Source of the DNA: Paenibacillus bouchesdurhonensis
GTDB taxonomy: Bacteria; Bacillota; Bacilli; Paenibacillales; Paenibacillaceae
Length of the DNA: 64,000 bases
Assembly (NCBI RefSeq): GCF_900155685.1
Contig: NZ_LT732548.1
Span: 1,279,474-1,343,473, forward strand
Direction: 5' to 3'
The position numbers and the translations under genes are program-made. The stretch's first letter is position 1. Each line of letters starts with the position of its first letter. Shown here piece by piece: positions 44,015-53,641 of the stretch. The notes beneath the pieces are model-generated. The model did not search any database and was not told where the DNA came from. It was given only the letters and a program-made list of their open reading frames with translations.

Positions 44015-44350
44015 CGTAAGTAGCTACTGATACGCTCCGGAAAGAAGACGGGGAGCAGGAGCAATATTATCCCCAAGTGCCTGTCCATTTGCGGGTGACA
44101 TCCATCGTGACTGGGTACAGCATCTTCAGCAGTTCCTCGTCCGTCGGAAAAGATGCTCTTGACCTTGGTTACCTTGCTCAGCTGGCGGTGGTAGCTCTCG
44201 ATATGTTGCGCGTCGAGTTGCGGATCTGGTGGATGATGCACTTCCAAATCTCGGCCTTCGGATAGCAGGCTGTTATCGCTTCAGAGAAGCCGGTCAGGTT
44301 ATCGACACACGCGACCAAGATATCCAGATCATGTGTGTCGATACCATCAC
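44015..44350 (-). mobile_element. IS256-family transposase remnant (second copy, other strand)
   Basis: Pieces in different frames read DGIDTHDLDILVACVDNLTG and FSEAITACYPKAEIWKCIIH QIRNSTR, then ELLKMLYPVTMDVTRKWTG and VFFPERISSYLR. They follow the order of a Mutator/IS256 transposase (the GFSEAI..fP.a..Q.CivHqiRNs block and the tail) with at least two frameshifts. It is a different sequence from the relic at 41240 and is inactive. Confidence 0.8.
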
Positions 44351-44434
44351 TCTTCGATAGAATTCGGGAAATTGATCGCCTCCCAAAACCATTTTATTTA
44401 ACTATCTACTTGATGGATAATGAATAAATTCTTC

Positions 44435-44665
44435 AAGGCACAGACCTTATGGTGATTTAAATTATTCTATTTAGTACAATAGCTGCGTTACTTACGCAAG
44501 CCATCACATCCTCGGGATCCTTAATCCAATGCAAAGCTGTATTGGAGAATACCACATCCACTTACTGATCCAAGGAGAAGTCGGCAGAGCTGTTGTCCAT
44601 GCGGGTGATAAGATAATTCCTTTTCTTATTATATTATTTTATAAATTAGTAAATTGGTTAAATAT
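44435..44665 (-). pseudogene. Deleted copy of the methyltransferase gene (copy C)
   Basis: Three pieces in order match the intact gene region: 44435-44483 matches its 3' flank (39480-39525), 44484-44590 its internal segment (about 39935-40035), and 44591-44665 its 5' flank (about 40312-40385, CGGGTGATAAGA and AATTCCTTTTCTT). Two internal deletions removed the rest. It abuts the 3' end of ytaF. Confidence 0.85.
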
Positions 44666-44667
44666 TC

Positions 44668-45291
44668 TCAGAACATTTGCCGAAAACCGATAAAGATCAA
44701 CAACAATCCCGAAATTACCGTCGCCCGATTCCCTAGCTTCTCGGCTGCAAATTTCTCCCCAAACCCGGCGCAAAGAGCTAATAGAATAAAGCTGAATATC
44801 CCAACAGACAGCGAGGTATACCAAATATTCAATTGGGTAATTCCTGCATTGAATCCTCCGGCGAGTGCATTCATAGCTAGAGCAATTCCTAGCAAAATCG
44901 ACTCGGCTAAACTAATGGATTTTGAACTGTCAATATCCGCTTCTTCTGGATTTTGCAGCAGTCTGGTGAATGAGCTGGTCGGGGATGTCTCCTTGGGAAT
45001 TGGTTTTTTTTCTACATAAGGCTGAAGCAGCACCCATACGCCGACACCGATGATGACGATGGTTCCAATCAGTTGGCCGATCCAGGGGGAGATCCATGTC
45101 GATATTAAATTTCCGAACAAACCGGAGATCAGGGTAGCCAAGAAGGATATGATTGCAATAGCCAGGTTCGAGTACCATGGAATGCGGATTTTTCGGACGC
45201 CGTAAGCTATTCCGACTCCTGCATTATCCAGATTGGATGCCAAACCGATCGCTATGATCGCTAACAGACTGTAGGAACTCAAGAGGTTCAC
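44668..45291 (-). CDS. ytaF: YtaF-like sporulation membrane protein (MntP-like fold)
   Basis: 207 residues with six hydrophobic segments in two groups of three, separated by a polar loop (about 95-125). The motifs IGLASNLDNAGVGIAYGVRK and LAMNALAGGFNAGI are the repeated, Asp/Asn-containing halves typical of the MntP/YtaF family. B. subtilis YtaF is annotated as a sporulation membrane protein of unknown transport role. Its 3' end sits against a decayed methyltransferase copy. Confidence 0.88.
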   Translation of the reverse strand: MNLLSSYSLLAIIAIGLASNLDNAGVGIAYGVRKIRIPWYSNLAIAIISFLATLISGLFGNLISTWISPWIGQLIGTIVIIGVGVWVLLQPYVEKKPIPKETSPTSSFTRLLQNPEEADIDSSKSISLAESILLGIALAMNALAGGFNAGITQLNIWYTSLSVGIFSFILLALCAGFGEKFAAEKLGNRATVISGLLLIFIGFRQMF

Positions 45292-45439
45292 TCCTTTGCG
45301 TCGCTTTGATCACAGCATATGCCCAGGGGGCTGTTTTGGTTTCTCCCCCATTGATTTGCTGAAAATAAAGAGAAAAACTCCCTTTCTACCGTATAAAGTA
45401 GTATAATTTACAATAAGATATATCTGAGGAGTGATAAAT

Positions 45440-45643
45440 GTGCTTGAAAACTTGTTGCGGCCAACACATCTGCTGTTGCTGGTCATTGCCGCGCTCCTGT
45501 TGTTCGGTCCCAGCAAACTGCCGGAACTTGGACGCAGTTTTGGCACGATGTTAAGGGAGTTCAAGAAAGGCGCTCGCGGAGATTTCAAAGAAGAGGAAGA
45601 CAAGCCGCAGGAGATCAAGTCCATCGAAGATACAAGCAAATGA
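45440..45643 (+). CDS. tatA: Twin-arginine translocase subunit TatA/TatE type
   Basis: 67 residues from the GTG at 45440, 8 nt after GAGGAG. A GTG at 45431 is too close to that site. A hydrophobic N-terminal segment is followed by the hinge FGPSKLPELGRSFG, an amphipathic helix and an acidic tail. No tatC is adjacent. It would form the pore-like component of Tat export. Confidence 0.9.
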   Translation: MLENLLRPTHLLLLVIAALLLFGPSKLPELGRSFGTMLREFKKGARGDFKEEEDKPQEIKSIEDTSK

Positions 45644-45656
45644 TAAGATAGAGATG

Positions 45657-45680
45657 AGGCGCCGGGAAGGTGCCTTTTTT
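45657..45680 (+). terminator. Terminator of tatA
   Basis: AGGCGCC pairs with GGTGCCT (one G-U) around GGGAA, followed by six T. Confidence 0.8.
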
Positions 45681-45725
45681 GTTGCCTGAAAAACGGAATA
45701 GATAATATTCGCTTCACTCAAAAAG

Positions 45726-45765
45726 GGCTGTGCATAAGTCAGCGAAATAACTTATGCACAGCCCG
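45726..45765 (-). terminator. Terminator of the chemoreceptor gene
   Basis: GGGCTGTGCATAAGT and ACTTATGCACAGCCC form a perfect 15-bp stem around a 10-nt loop. Reading on the minus strand it is followed by TTTTT. Confidence 0.88.
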
Positions 45766-45769
45766 CCAA

Positions 45770-48289
45770 TTATTTTAATTTAAAAGCACTGATATCTTCT
45801 TTAATCCTTGTGATGCTTTCCATTAATTCTTCAACTACTTCAAGATTTTGAACTAATGTGTCTGCTAATTCATCAGTGACTGCTGTCGTAATTACTGTTT
45901 TATCCAAAATTTCTTGTGAGTCGGTACTAATGAGGTCAACCGCATTCACAATATCTTCTGTGCTTAACATCTGTCTTGTGATTTGATCCATGAGATTTGT
46001 AATATAAGCGGTGCTATGTTCTGTTGACTCTTTCATATTGCTAATAATATGAGTGAAATGCGTTGCAATTCTTGTTGTATCCTGGACATGGGATTTAACA
46101 TCTTCATTGGCAGATTGCACTTGAGCTATTTTATTATTAACGTTATTAATAATCTCGCTAATTTTCTGTGTTTCTAAACTTGTAGCTTCGGACAGCTTCT
46201 TCACTTCAACGGCTACCACTGCAAATCCTCTACCTTCCTCGCCAGCTCTGCTTGCTTCAATGGAGGCGTTCAAGGACAACAAGTTAGTCTGGCTGGCAAA
46301 ATTCTGTATGGTGACCAATACCTCTTCAATCGCTTTCGCATATTCGATCAGTTCATGAATTTCATCGCTGGATCGATCGACACTTTGTGATATCCCTTGA
46401 ACATTGCTATTCAATGTTTCGATATTATTGACGCCTTCTTGGACACTGGCTAAAGATTTTTCAGAGATGTTCTTCGTAGCGTTAATTTCATTTACGGAGC
46501 CTTTGTTAGTTTCCAATATTTCATGCAGGCTCGATAAAGATTCTTCTGTGTTTGCACTTTGATTTGTAACGCTATTTTCGATCAATCTGAAATGTTCCTG
46601 TAGCTGCAGTATCCCCTCTTTTTCATCTTTACCGTTCACCACAGACTGAATAACGCCATAAACAGCTATGTTCTTCTCATTTACTTCCAATGTTAGATCT
46701 TGTATTTTCTGCAAAGTGTCGCTGAGCTGGTCGCTAAATTGGTTAAGGTAATTAGAAAAAAGTGAAAACTCATCCTTGGAGGTAATTTTAGCACGTGCAC
46801 TTAGGTTTCCTTTTCCCATTTCTTGCAGCAGATATCGGAATTGATCGACATTCCTTTGGATACTACGAGTTATGATGAATAAAATGACCATAACTATCGC
46901 AATCGCCGCAATGCTTAAAATGATAATCATCGCTCGCAAGCTGTTTGCACCGGCTACCATGTCGTCAGAAATTTTCCCATGGATGCTTTCAATGACGCTG
47001 CGCACCTCGGCTACTAAATTTATATTCTCATTGATTAATTGAACCAGCGTTGAATTTATTGGCTGCAATTCTTCTAGGATGTTCATTTTCTCATCCATAA
47101 TATTTATTGCTTCTGTTGGTGTTTCATTACTGCCGAAGTAACTACCAAAGCCCGACTTCATCTCCTTAATAATTGAACTGATCTCTTGATATTGATTTGT
47201 AACCTCTTCGCTCCTGCCTTCGATCACAGCTCGATTATATTCATTCAAAAGCTGGTTAATCTGATTGGCGGCATTGCCGAAATCATAGCGTTGATCTAAA
47301 GCGACACCTAATGAGATATTCCTGGGATGAACAGCTGCATCGAAGTATATTTCAAAAGAAACCTGATCATATTCATTTAAATGGATGTCTGCAGTATTTA
47401 TCTCAATGCCGATCTCTTCCCAGGATGCGTTTGCTGCTGTAAAATTGTTAGCGATTTTAAATGCGGGCTCCCCTTGAAAGGTTGTATACTCAATTCCATC
47501 GAGCGCAGAACCATAGCTCCGCTGTGTTGTAAATTCTGATACTTTTGCAAAGTCTACTGCAGTTTGGGATGACTCGTTCAGAAGTTGAATTTTGGTTAAA
47601 TAGGCTGTGCCTTTGTATTCTACAGAATCGCCGCCGATCCGGGCTAATAGCTTGTCGCGATCCCCTTTATCCGGGATGTCATTGATATATCGATATTTAC
47701 TATAGGTTACTCCGTCGATCGTGTCAGAATCCTGTAATAAAGGAGCAGTATTCAGCATAGGAATATCAATCCAGCTTGGTATCTTGTTCAATAAATCCCT
47801 TTGTTCCTGAAGGGAGCCTTCATTTTCAATCAGTTTTTGAAAGATTCCGGTCGATAGATCGAACCCGCGTTCATTGGACAGTTCAATAATTTCTTGCATG
47901 TTCGATTTATTTTGAGCTAACAGCGCCCCTAAGTTATCCCATTCTTCTTTGTACTTGCCATTTGGATTGTTCGTATTAATAATGTTAAAAGCTTGGTCGA
48001 TGTTAGCATAGATCTCGTCTAAATAATTGCTATCTTTAGAGGAAACATACATGACGTCCAAGGTTTCATTCTGTTCCGATAGTCGATTAACTTGGCTCAT
48101 ATGGGTTGTCATTTCATAGCTTTGATTGTTGTTGCCCAGCATAGTAAGCGACATTCCGCCAATGAGTAATATAATGACCAGACATACTGCACTCAGGAAC
48201 ATAAGCTTGAACTTTAGTGAATGAACCAGTTTTGTTTTGATTTCCCCGTGAACTACGGATGTTTTTTCTCTAGATGATTTGTTTTTCAT
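45770..48289 (-). CDS. Methyl-accepting chemotaxis protein with unusual sensor region
   Basis: 839 residues. Membrane segments at about 29-52 and 453-474 enclose a 400-residue extracellular domain, longer than usual. Its outer parts (53-180 and 345-440) look helical, while 220-340 is beta-rich and contains [18 protein letters not shown] and [12 protein letters not shown], which resembles carbohydrate-binding beta-sandwich modules. A HAMP domain (475-530) and the signalling domain follow, with the conserved hairpin tip replaced by [17 protein letters not shown] and an adjacent [16 protein letters not shown]. It would signal to CheA. The ligand is unknown. Confidence 0.88.
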   Translation of the reverse strand: MKNKSSREKTSVVHGEIKTKLVHSLKFKLMFLSAVCLVIILLIGGMSLTMLGNNNQSYEMTTHMSQVNRLSEQNETLDVMYVSSKDSNYLDEIYANIDQAFNIINTNNPNGKYKEEWDNLGALLAQNKSNMQEIIELSNERGFDLSTGIFQKLIENEGSLQEQRDLLNKIPSWIDIPMLNTAPLLQDSDTIDGVTYSKYRYINDIPDKGDRDKLLARIGGDSVEYKGTAYLTKIQLLNESSQTAVDFAKVSEFTTQRSYGSALDGIEYTTFQGEPAFKIANNFTAANASWEEIGIEINTADIHLNEYDQVSFEIYFDAAVHPRNISLGVALDQRYDFGNAANQINQLLNEYNRAVIEGRSEEVTNQYQEISSIIKEMKSGFGSYFGSNETPTEAINIMDEKMNILEELQPINSTLVQLINENINLVAEVRSVIESIHGKISDDMVAGANSLRAMIIILSIAAIAIVMVILFIITRSIQRNVDQFRYLLQEMGKGNLSARAKITSKDEFSLFSNYLNQFSDQLSDTLQKIQDLTLEVNEKNIAVYGVIQSVVNGKDEKEGILQLQEHFRLIENSVTNQSANTEESLSSLHEILETNKGSVNEINATKNISEKSLASVQEGVNNIETLNSNVQGISQSVDRSSDEIHELIEYAKAIEEVLVTIQNFASQTNLLSLNASIEASRAGEEGRGFAVVAVEVKKLSEATSLETQKISEIINNVNNKIAQVQSANEDVKSHVQDTTRIATHFTHIISNMKESTEHSTAYITNLMDQITRQMLSTEDIVNAVDLISTDSQEILDKTVITTAVTDELADTLVQNLEVVEELMESITRIKEDISAFKLK

Positions 48290-49019
48290 GCATGAATCTC
48301 CTCTTTAATTATTGATTGTCCTTAATCGGCCTAAATAATTTTATGAACCTTCCTTGTTAGTCGATCCATAAAAAGAAACCCTAAATAAAATGATATAAAA
48401 GTACTGCATTTATACTTATCGGCTTAAGTTTGATATATTTTTAGAAAAAAACTGATATTTGTTATTGTTAAAGTTAGTGAATGAGATAACCAAATAACAA
48501 ATTGGGTTCGATCTACATAAAGGGGGGCATTGTAGAATAGGTGCCCATACAAAAGCAGCGATCGATTTCCATACAATTCTGGAAATCAATCGCCGCTTAT
48601 AATATGTCTTTTAATACGCCTTGATTAAATTATATGTCGTAGTTCCGGCAAAAGGTGGAGGAGCTTTGGATCATCCAGCCGGATGGCATGTTGTATGATA
48701 TTTTATTCAAACTAGTTGCTATATAGGCGGACTATTATAATGGATGTGAGGGCAAGAACGTAAAGTGTTCCTACGATCGATGTTGCTCCTTGGAACACCA
48801 AGTATTTGTGCACTAAATGGAAATGATGTATCTAACTATGCTCTAAACGAATGCTTCAGGGGATGAGATGGATTTGATGCACCTAAAATCAAGAATCCAG
48901 CTCATGATTATAAAAGCCCCTCTTCTAACGATATGAAACCCATTTAAATCTACTTTTCTTTCTATGTCGCTGAAACTAACTACCATAAATGCATTAATAT
49001 AAGTGAACTATTGAAATAA
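48290..49019. other. Gene-free stretch with one long hairpin
   Basis: No ORF with a ribosome site was found on either strand in these 730 bp. A 15-16 bp near-perfect inverted repeat (AGCGATCGATTTCCA and TGGAAATCAATCGCCGCT, 48557-48597) has no U-run. Some short fragments could be coding relics, but none was recognised. Confidence 0.5.
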
Positions 49020-49058
49020 ATTCGGGGCAGCTTTCCTTCAGAAGGCTGCCCCGAATTT
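49020..49058 (-). terminator. Terminator of the MFS gene
   Basis: TTCGGGGCAGC and GCTGCCCCGAA pair perfectly over 11 bp, flanked by ATTT on either side. On the minus strand it lies about 50 bp after the MFS stop codon. Confidence 0.75.
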
Positions 49059-49108
49059 CCAGAAACATTTTATTCTCTTATCATCTGTATCTCATTCCTT
49101 AGTTCATC

Positions 49109-50278
49109 TTACATAGAGTGATCTTGAAGCTCCGGCTTCTTCCAAAATAGTGCGATTACTGTTCCGATCAACAGAACGATGGTAGCGAAATAGTAGGGAT
49201 AGTTCAAGTTGAGATCGAACAGCGCGCCGCCGATGATCGGGCCGAAAATGTTGCCTATGCTTGTAAAAGTGGAGTTCATGCCGCCCACGAAGCCTTGCTC
49301 ATTCCCGGCAATCTTTGATAAATAAGATGTGATGGCCGGTCGCATTAAATCGAATCCAGTAAAAAGGACGAAGGTCGTCAGCAAAATAATGAAATAGGTG
49401 CTTACGAAGGTCATTAGAAGCACGAGAACGGCCGAGATCCCAAGACAATAGCGGATGACATTGATTTCGCCGATGCGTTTGGTCAGGCGGTCAAATAGCA
49501 GGATCTGGGCTACCGCGCCGACTAGCGCACCGCCGGTAATGACGATAGCGATGTCCTTTGGCGTGAAGCCGAACTTATGGTCGACGAACAGACTGAAGAG
49601 CGACTCGAATGCAGCAAGACCGAATGATGACACGAAGATCAATATGAAAGCGATGAAGTACATCGGAATGAAAATACGACGCAGTCCGCTTTTTTGACTT
49701 GACTTCGATGTTCCTTTATCTGTACGTTCTGGTTCCTTCAGCAGGACAAAAGAAAGAATCGCGGCGATGCCGCCGAGCACACCGGCGGAATAAAACGGGA
49801 TACGCGTGCCGATTTCAGCCAAAATCCCGCCAAATCCCGGCCCGATGATGAAGCCGGTGCTAATCGCCGCCGACATATAGCCAAGCGCTTTGGATCTGGT
49901 GTCGCTCGTTGTAATATCCGCGATAAAGGCAGTTACCGCAGGCATAATGAATGCCGCGCTGATCCCGCCTAGCATGCGGGAGATAAATAAAACCTCCACC
50001 GACCTCCCGATCCCGAACAGGAACTCCGAGAAGCCGAAGATAAACAGGCCGAGCACAATCATGATTTTACGTCCGTACTTATCCACCCAACGGCCGGCAA
50101 ACGGAGAGATGATGAGCTGAGTTATCGCAAAGGCCGCCACCATATAACCAACGACGGCTCCGGTAATATTTAGCTCATTCATAATTGTCGGCAGTACCGG
50201 AATAACGAGTCCGATCCCGAGAAAGGCGATAAATAAATTCATTAGCAGGATAGCTAGTGTGATTTTTGGGCTTCTCAT
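49109..50278 (-). CDS. MFS multidrug efflux transporter, NorA/Blt/TetA-like
   Basis: 389 residues with 12 hydrophobic segments. Motif A between segments 2 and 3 reads GRWVDKYGRKIMI, and motif C in segment 5 is GFIIGPGFGGILAE, the antiporter signature of drug:H+ exporters. The N-terminus LIPVLPTI-like (GLVIPVLPTIMNEL) matches the NorA/Blt/Bmr group. It is monocistronic, with terminators on both sides. The drug range cannot be predicted. Confidence 0.9.
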   Translation of the reverse strand: MRSPKITLAILLMNLFIAFLGIGLVIPVLPTIMNELNITGAVVGYMVAAFAITQLIISPFAGRWVDKYGRKIMIVLGLFIFGFSEFLFGIGRSVEVLFISRMLGGISAAFIMPAVTAFIADITTSDTRSKALGYMSAAISTGFIIGPGFGGILAEIGTRIPFYSAGVLGGIAAILSFVLLKEPERTDKGTSKSSQKSGLRRIFIPMYFIAFILIFVSSFGLAAFESLFSLFVDHKFGFTPKDIAIVITGGALVGAVAQILLFDRLTKRIGEINVIRYCLGISAVLVLLMTFVSTYFIILLTTFVLFTGFDLMRPAITSYLSKIAGNEQGFVGGMNSTFTSIGNIFGPIIGGALFDLNLNYPYYFATIVLLIGTVIALFWKKPELQDHSM

Positions 50279-50372
50279 ACATAAAACTCCTCTAAAAATT
50301 CATGCTGTAAGAACAATCAAACAAGTGGAAACTTAATTTAAGGTTTCATCCATAGACCTAATATTATACAGC

Positions 50373-50404
50373 AAAAAACCCTATATCCGCTATAGGGTTT
50401 TTTT
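50373..50404. terminator. Bidirectional terminator after the GH42 gene
   Basis: AAAAAACCCTATA (50373-50385) pairs with TATAGGGTTTTTTT (50391-50404), so it has U-runs on both strands. It lies just after the GH42 stop (minus). Confidence 0.88.
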
Positions 50405-50408
50405 GTAC

Positions 50409-52409
50409 TTATCCCAAACTAATCGCCCTGTATCCAAACGCCTCCACAGTCACCATTCCCGCTGAAAGCTCATCTCCAGTCACGGCATCCTTACCTGGAG
50501 ACGTCAGCGTAACGCTTCCTCCACAGCCGTCCAAATTGACGACGATCCACACGGTTTGGCCATCTGCTCCAAGCCTTGGCGCAACGATGGTGCCGGGCGT
50601 CACGTCCGTTTGTAGCGCCACCTGCGCTTTATCGGCGTAATGCCGGATGAGCTGGTGAAGCAGCCGATCGCCATCCTCGCCGCTTGGCATTGAGCCAAGC
50701 ATGACGATTGTCCCCTGCCCATACTGCTGCTCGGTTATAAACGCCAAGCCAGGTGTCAGCCCTTCGCTGATCTCGCCCACCACGGACGCGCCGCCTTCCA
50801 GCGGCTGAAATACCGCGCTCCATAGCGAGAGCGAAGTCGATATGCCAAAGGCGCGACCGATTGATCCCGTCCCATCCATGGGATACGTAAATACCGTCTT
50901 GACGCCCGCTAACTTCTCTAGTTCACCTAGTCCCGCATCCGTATGAATCGTGTGCTCCTCCGTACGCCCTCCGGTTAGCGGCCCAACGACCCAGATGCCG
51001 CCCCGGGCGGTGAATTCCAGTGCCCGCTGCAAATAATCGGTGGATACGTAGGGGAGAAAAGGAGTGAATAACAGCTTGTATCCGCTAAGATCGCCTCCTT
51101 CGGGAAGGACATCGCGATGGATGCCGAGCGAAAGTATTCGATGATAGAAATCATTCACCAGCCCCCGATGATCCAGCTTCCGGTGCGGCTCTGTCTTCAG
51201 GTAAGCTTTTGCTGTATCCGAGTATGTCATTGCCACTTCCGCTTGAACGGGAGTTGTCTCCAAGAGAATCGCCTCAAGCTCCCTCTTGGCGGCCTCTACT
51301 TCCAGCACCTGGCGATGGCCGATCGTCGGCTCGCCCCAGGCGCTAACGACAGAGCCGTGCGGCTGTTCGCTGCCCGTGCGCTGCTGCCGCCACAGCCAAT
51401 AGCAAAAAGCCCCGGCACCTAAGGCATAGGCCGCTACGGCTTCTGCCTTCACATACCCGCTCGGATGCGGCGTGGCATAGCTCTCCAACGAAGCCGCATA
51501 GGACGGGCTTGTCTCCATGATCCAAAAATCCGTACCCGGCTTGAAATTGCGCCACAAATCACAATTGAACAAGTATGCGTGGGCATTTTCCTTAGACGCA
51601 TAGGTATCGAAGGAGGCAAAATCGAGATATTTGAACAATCGTTCATTGTCGACGTGAAAGGCAACGCTGCTATTATGCGTAATCGGTGCGGCGGAATAGC
51701 GCCGAATGATCGCCGCCTGTTCATCCGCGAATTCCGCGATCTTCTCCATCGAGAAGCGCTGATACATCGTCCTAAGAGACGAATTGTGCAGGAAGGGGGC
51801 CGGCCCCGGCTGCGGCACCTGGTCAAACCGCTGGTAAGTCTGGCTCCAGACGTTCGTGCCCCAGGCTTCATTCAGTCTCTCAACTGTACCGTATCGCTCC
51901 TCCAGCCAGTGATACCACAAGTCTTTGCATGTACTGCACATGCACTCCGCCACATGAGCCTTGAACTCATTATCGAGCTGCCAGGCAATGACGCCCGGCA
52001 AGGAACCGACAGCCTGGGCGATATGCTCGGTAATGATAGCGGCCCGTTCCCGGAAATATGGATGATTGGTGCAGGCATGCTGCCGAGCACCGTGATTCAT
52101 CACGATGCCGTGCTCATTCACGTACATTCGTTCCGGGTGGCCATGGCTCAGCCAGATTGGCGGCGTCGGCGTCGGGGTGCACATGACCGTATCGATGCCA
52201 TGCTCGTGCAGCAGCTTAATCACATCGGCAAACGAGCTGATATCGATGCGTCCCTCCTCCGGCTCAAACACAGACCAGGCAAATTCCCCGATTCGCACGA
52301 CATTGATTCCCGCCTGCTTCATAGTAGCGATATCCTGCAGCAGCACGTCCCGGCTCCATAGCTCGGGATACAAGCAGGCGCCATGGTAAAGCTTCTTATT
52401 CAACAACAT
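50409..52409 (-). CDS. yesZ: Beta-galactosidase, GH42, YesZ-like
   Basis: 666 residues from the ATG at 52409, which follows GAGAGGCGGCG. An ATG 15 bp further upstream has no site. Features: the N-terminal LYHGACLYPELW, the acid/base Glu in WQLDNEFK (about 150), the zinc cysteines ACTN and CMCSTC, and the nucleophile in FWIMETSPSY (about 300). No signal peptide. Only moderately similar to the GH42 at 4953, so this is not a recent duplicate. YesZ of B. subtilis, in the rhamnogalacturonan yes cluster, has the same length. The gene is divergent from the Lpl-type importer. It should trim galactan side chains of imported RG-I oligosaccharides. Confidence 0.9.
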   Translation of the reverse strand: MLLNKKLYHGACLYPELWSRDVLLQDIATMKQAGINVVRIGEFAWSVFEPEEGRIDISSFADVIKLLHEHGIDTVMCTPTPTPPIWLSHGHPERMYVNEHGIVMNHGARQHACTNHPYFRERAAIITEHIAQAVGSLPGVIAWQLDNEFKAHVAECMCSTCKDLWYHWLEERYGTVERLNEAWGTNVWSQTYQRFDQVPQPGPAPFLHNSSLRTMYQRFSMEKIAEFADEQAAIIRRYSAAPITHNSSVAFHVDNERLFKYLDFASFDTYASKENAHAYLFNCDLWRNFKPGTDFWIMETSPSYAASLESYATPHPSGYVKAEAVAAYALGAGAFCYWLWRQQRTGSEQPHGSVVSAWGEPTIGHRQVLEVEAAKRELEAILLETTPVQAEVAMTYSDTAKAYLKTEPHRKLDHRGLVNDFYHRILSLGIHRDVLPEGGDLSGYKLLFTPFLPYVSTDYLQRALEFTARGGIWVVGPLTGGRTEEHTIHTDAGLGELEKLAGVKTVFTYPMDGTGSIGRAFGISTSLSLWSAVFQPLEGGASVVGEISEGLTPGLAFITEQQYGQGTIVMLGSMPSGEDGDRLLHQLIRHYADKAQVALQTDVTPGTIVAPRLGADGQTVWIVVNLDGCGGSVTLTSPGKDAVTGDELSAGMVTVEAFGYRAISLG

Positions 52410-52646
52410 CGCCGCCTCTCTCATAGAAATATGCTTCCCTTGTTCACCACCAGTCTGTCTTAGCCGTCATCTCCCGGCAATAGCAATGTTTTGCGGCATT
52501 TGCACTTTTTTGAATGAGGGGCGCTGCATCGATGTTTTCAAAGCCTTCAAGAAAGTCTAATTGCTGGAAAATAAGGGCTGCCCCATAATGAGGCTAAATC
52601 GAATTACAAGCTGCAAACTTCACGACTCAATTTGGAGGTGAACGGG

Positions 52647-53609
52647 GTGAAACCATCGGCTGCGCCGGATATTCTTATGACGAAACAAGCCTTAAGTGGC
52701 AACCGACAGACCCGCTGGAAGCGCCTGAAGCGCGATAAGTGGCTGTATATTCTGCTGCTGCCGGGCTTGCTGTATTTTCTAATTTTTAAATATGTGCCCA
52801 TGTGGGGAATATTGCTCGCATTTAAAAACTACCAGCCTTTTATCGGATTTTGGAAAAGCGAGTGGGTAGGCGTCGAGCATTTCAAGGTCTTTTTCCAGAA
52901 TCCTGATTTCTTTATGCTGTTGCGCAACACGCTGGTGCTGTCCCTGTACAATTTGATCTTCTTCTTTCCGGCACCGATTATACTAGCTTTGCTTCTCAAT
53001 GAAATACGCCGGGCCTTGTTCAAAAGAACGGTTCAAACGCTGATCTATGTACCTCACTTTATATCCATGGTCATTGTGGCGAGCCTGACGTATGTGTTTT
53101 TGACGACCGAAGGCGGAATGATCAATGAATTCCTGTATGCGTTTACAGGTAGAAAAATCGACTTTCTAGCCAGTCCGGACTGGTTCCGTCCGCTCATTAT
53201 TCTGCAGACGATCTGGAAGGAATGCGGCTGGGGGACGATCATTTTTCTGGCAGCACTGGCGGGCGTAGACGTAGAGCAATATGAGGCAGCTATCGTTGAT
53301 GGAGCCAGCCGCTGGAGGCAGCTGTGGCATATTACCCTGCCTTCAATTCGCAGCACGATCGTAATTCTGCTGATTTTACGGATGGGAACGATTTTGGATA
53401 ACGGGTTCGAGCAAATTTATTTGATGATGAATGCCTTGAATCGCGAGGTTGCCGAGGTGTTTGATACGTATGTGTATGCGCTCGGGATCACGCAAGGGGC
53501 ATTTAGCTATAGTACGGCTGTTGGATTGTTCAAATCGGTCATCGGTGTAATACTGGTGCTTGGCTCCAACTGGCTGGCTAAGAAATCCGGTGAATCCGGC
53601 CTTTATTGA
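52647..53609 (+). CDS. lplB: LplB-type sugar ABC permease
   Basis: 320 residues from the GTG at 52647, 6 nt after GGAGGTGA. A TTG at 52632 overlaps that site. Motifs typical of the LplB/YteP group: LYILLLPGLLYFLIFKYVPM at the first membrane segment, MWGILLAFKNYQPF, and the EAA loop YEAAIVDGASRWRQLWHI. Six membrane segments. It pairs with the LplC-type gene 32 bp downstream. No ATPase is encoded nearby. Confidence 0.92.
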   Translation: MKPSAAPDILMTKQALSGNRQTRWKRLKRDKWLYILLLPGLLYFLIFKYVPMWGILLAFKNYQPFIGFWKSEWVGVEHFKVFFQNPDFFMLLRNTLVLSLYNLIFFFPAPIILALLLNEIRRALFKRTVQTLIYVPHFISMVIVASLTYVFLTTEGGMINEFLYAFTGRKIDFLASPDWFRPLIILQTIWKECGWGTIIFLAALAGVDVEQYEAAIVDGASRWRQLWHITLPSIRSTIVILLILRMGTILDNGFEQIYLMMNALNREVAEVFDTYVYALGITQGAFSYSTAVGLFKSVIGVILVLGSNWLAKKSGESGLY

Positions 53610-53641
53610 CCATGTCTTGACCTAAGAAAGGAGAAGATGCT

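Noticed and set aside
51465-52361. 298-codon frame antisense to the second GH42 gene
   Set aside because: It mirrors the coding periodicity of the GH42 gene, has no recognisable motif and no ribosome site.
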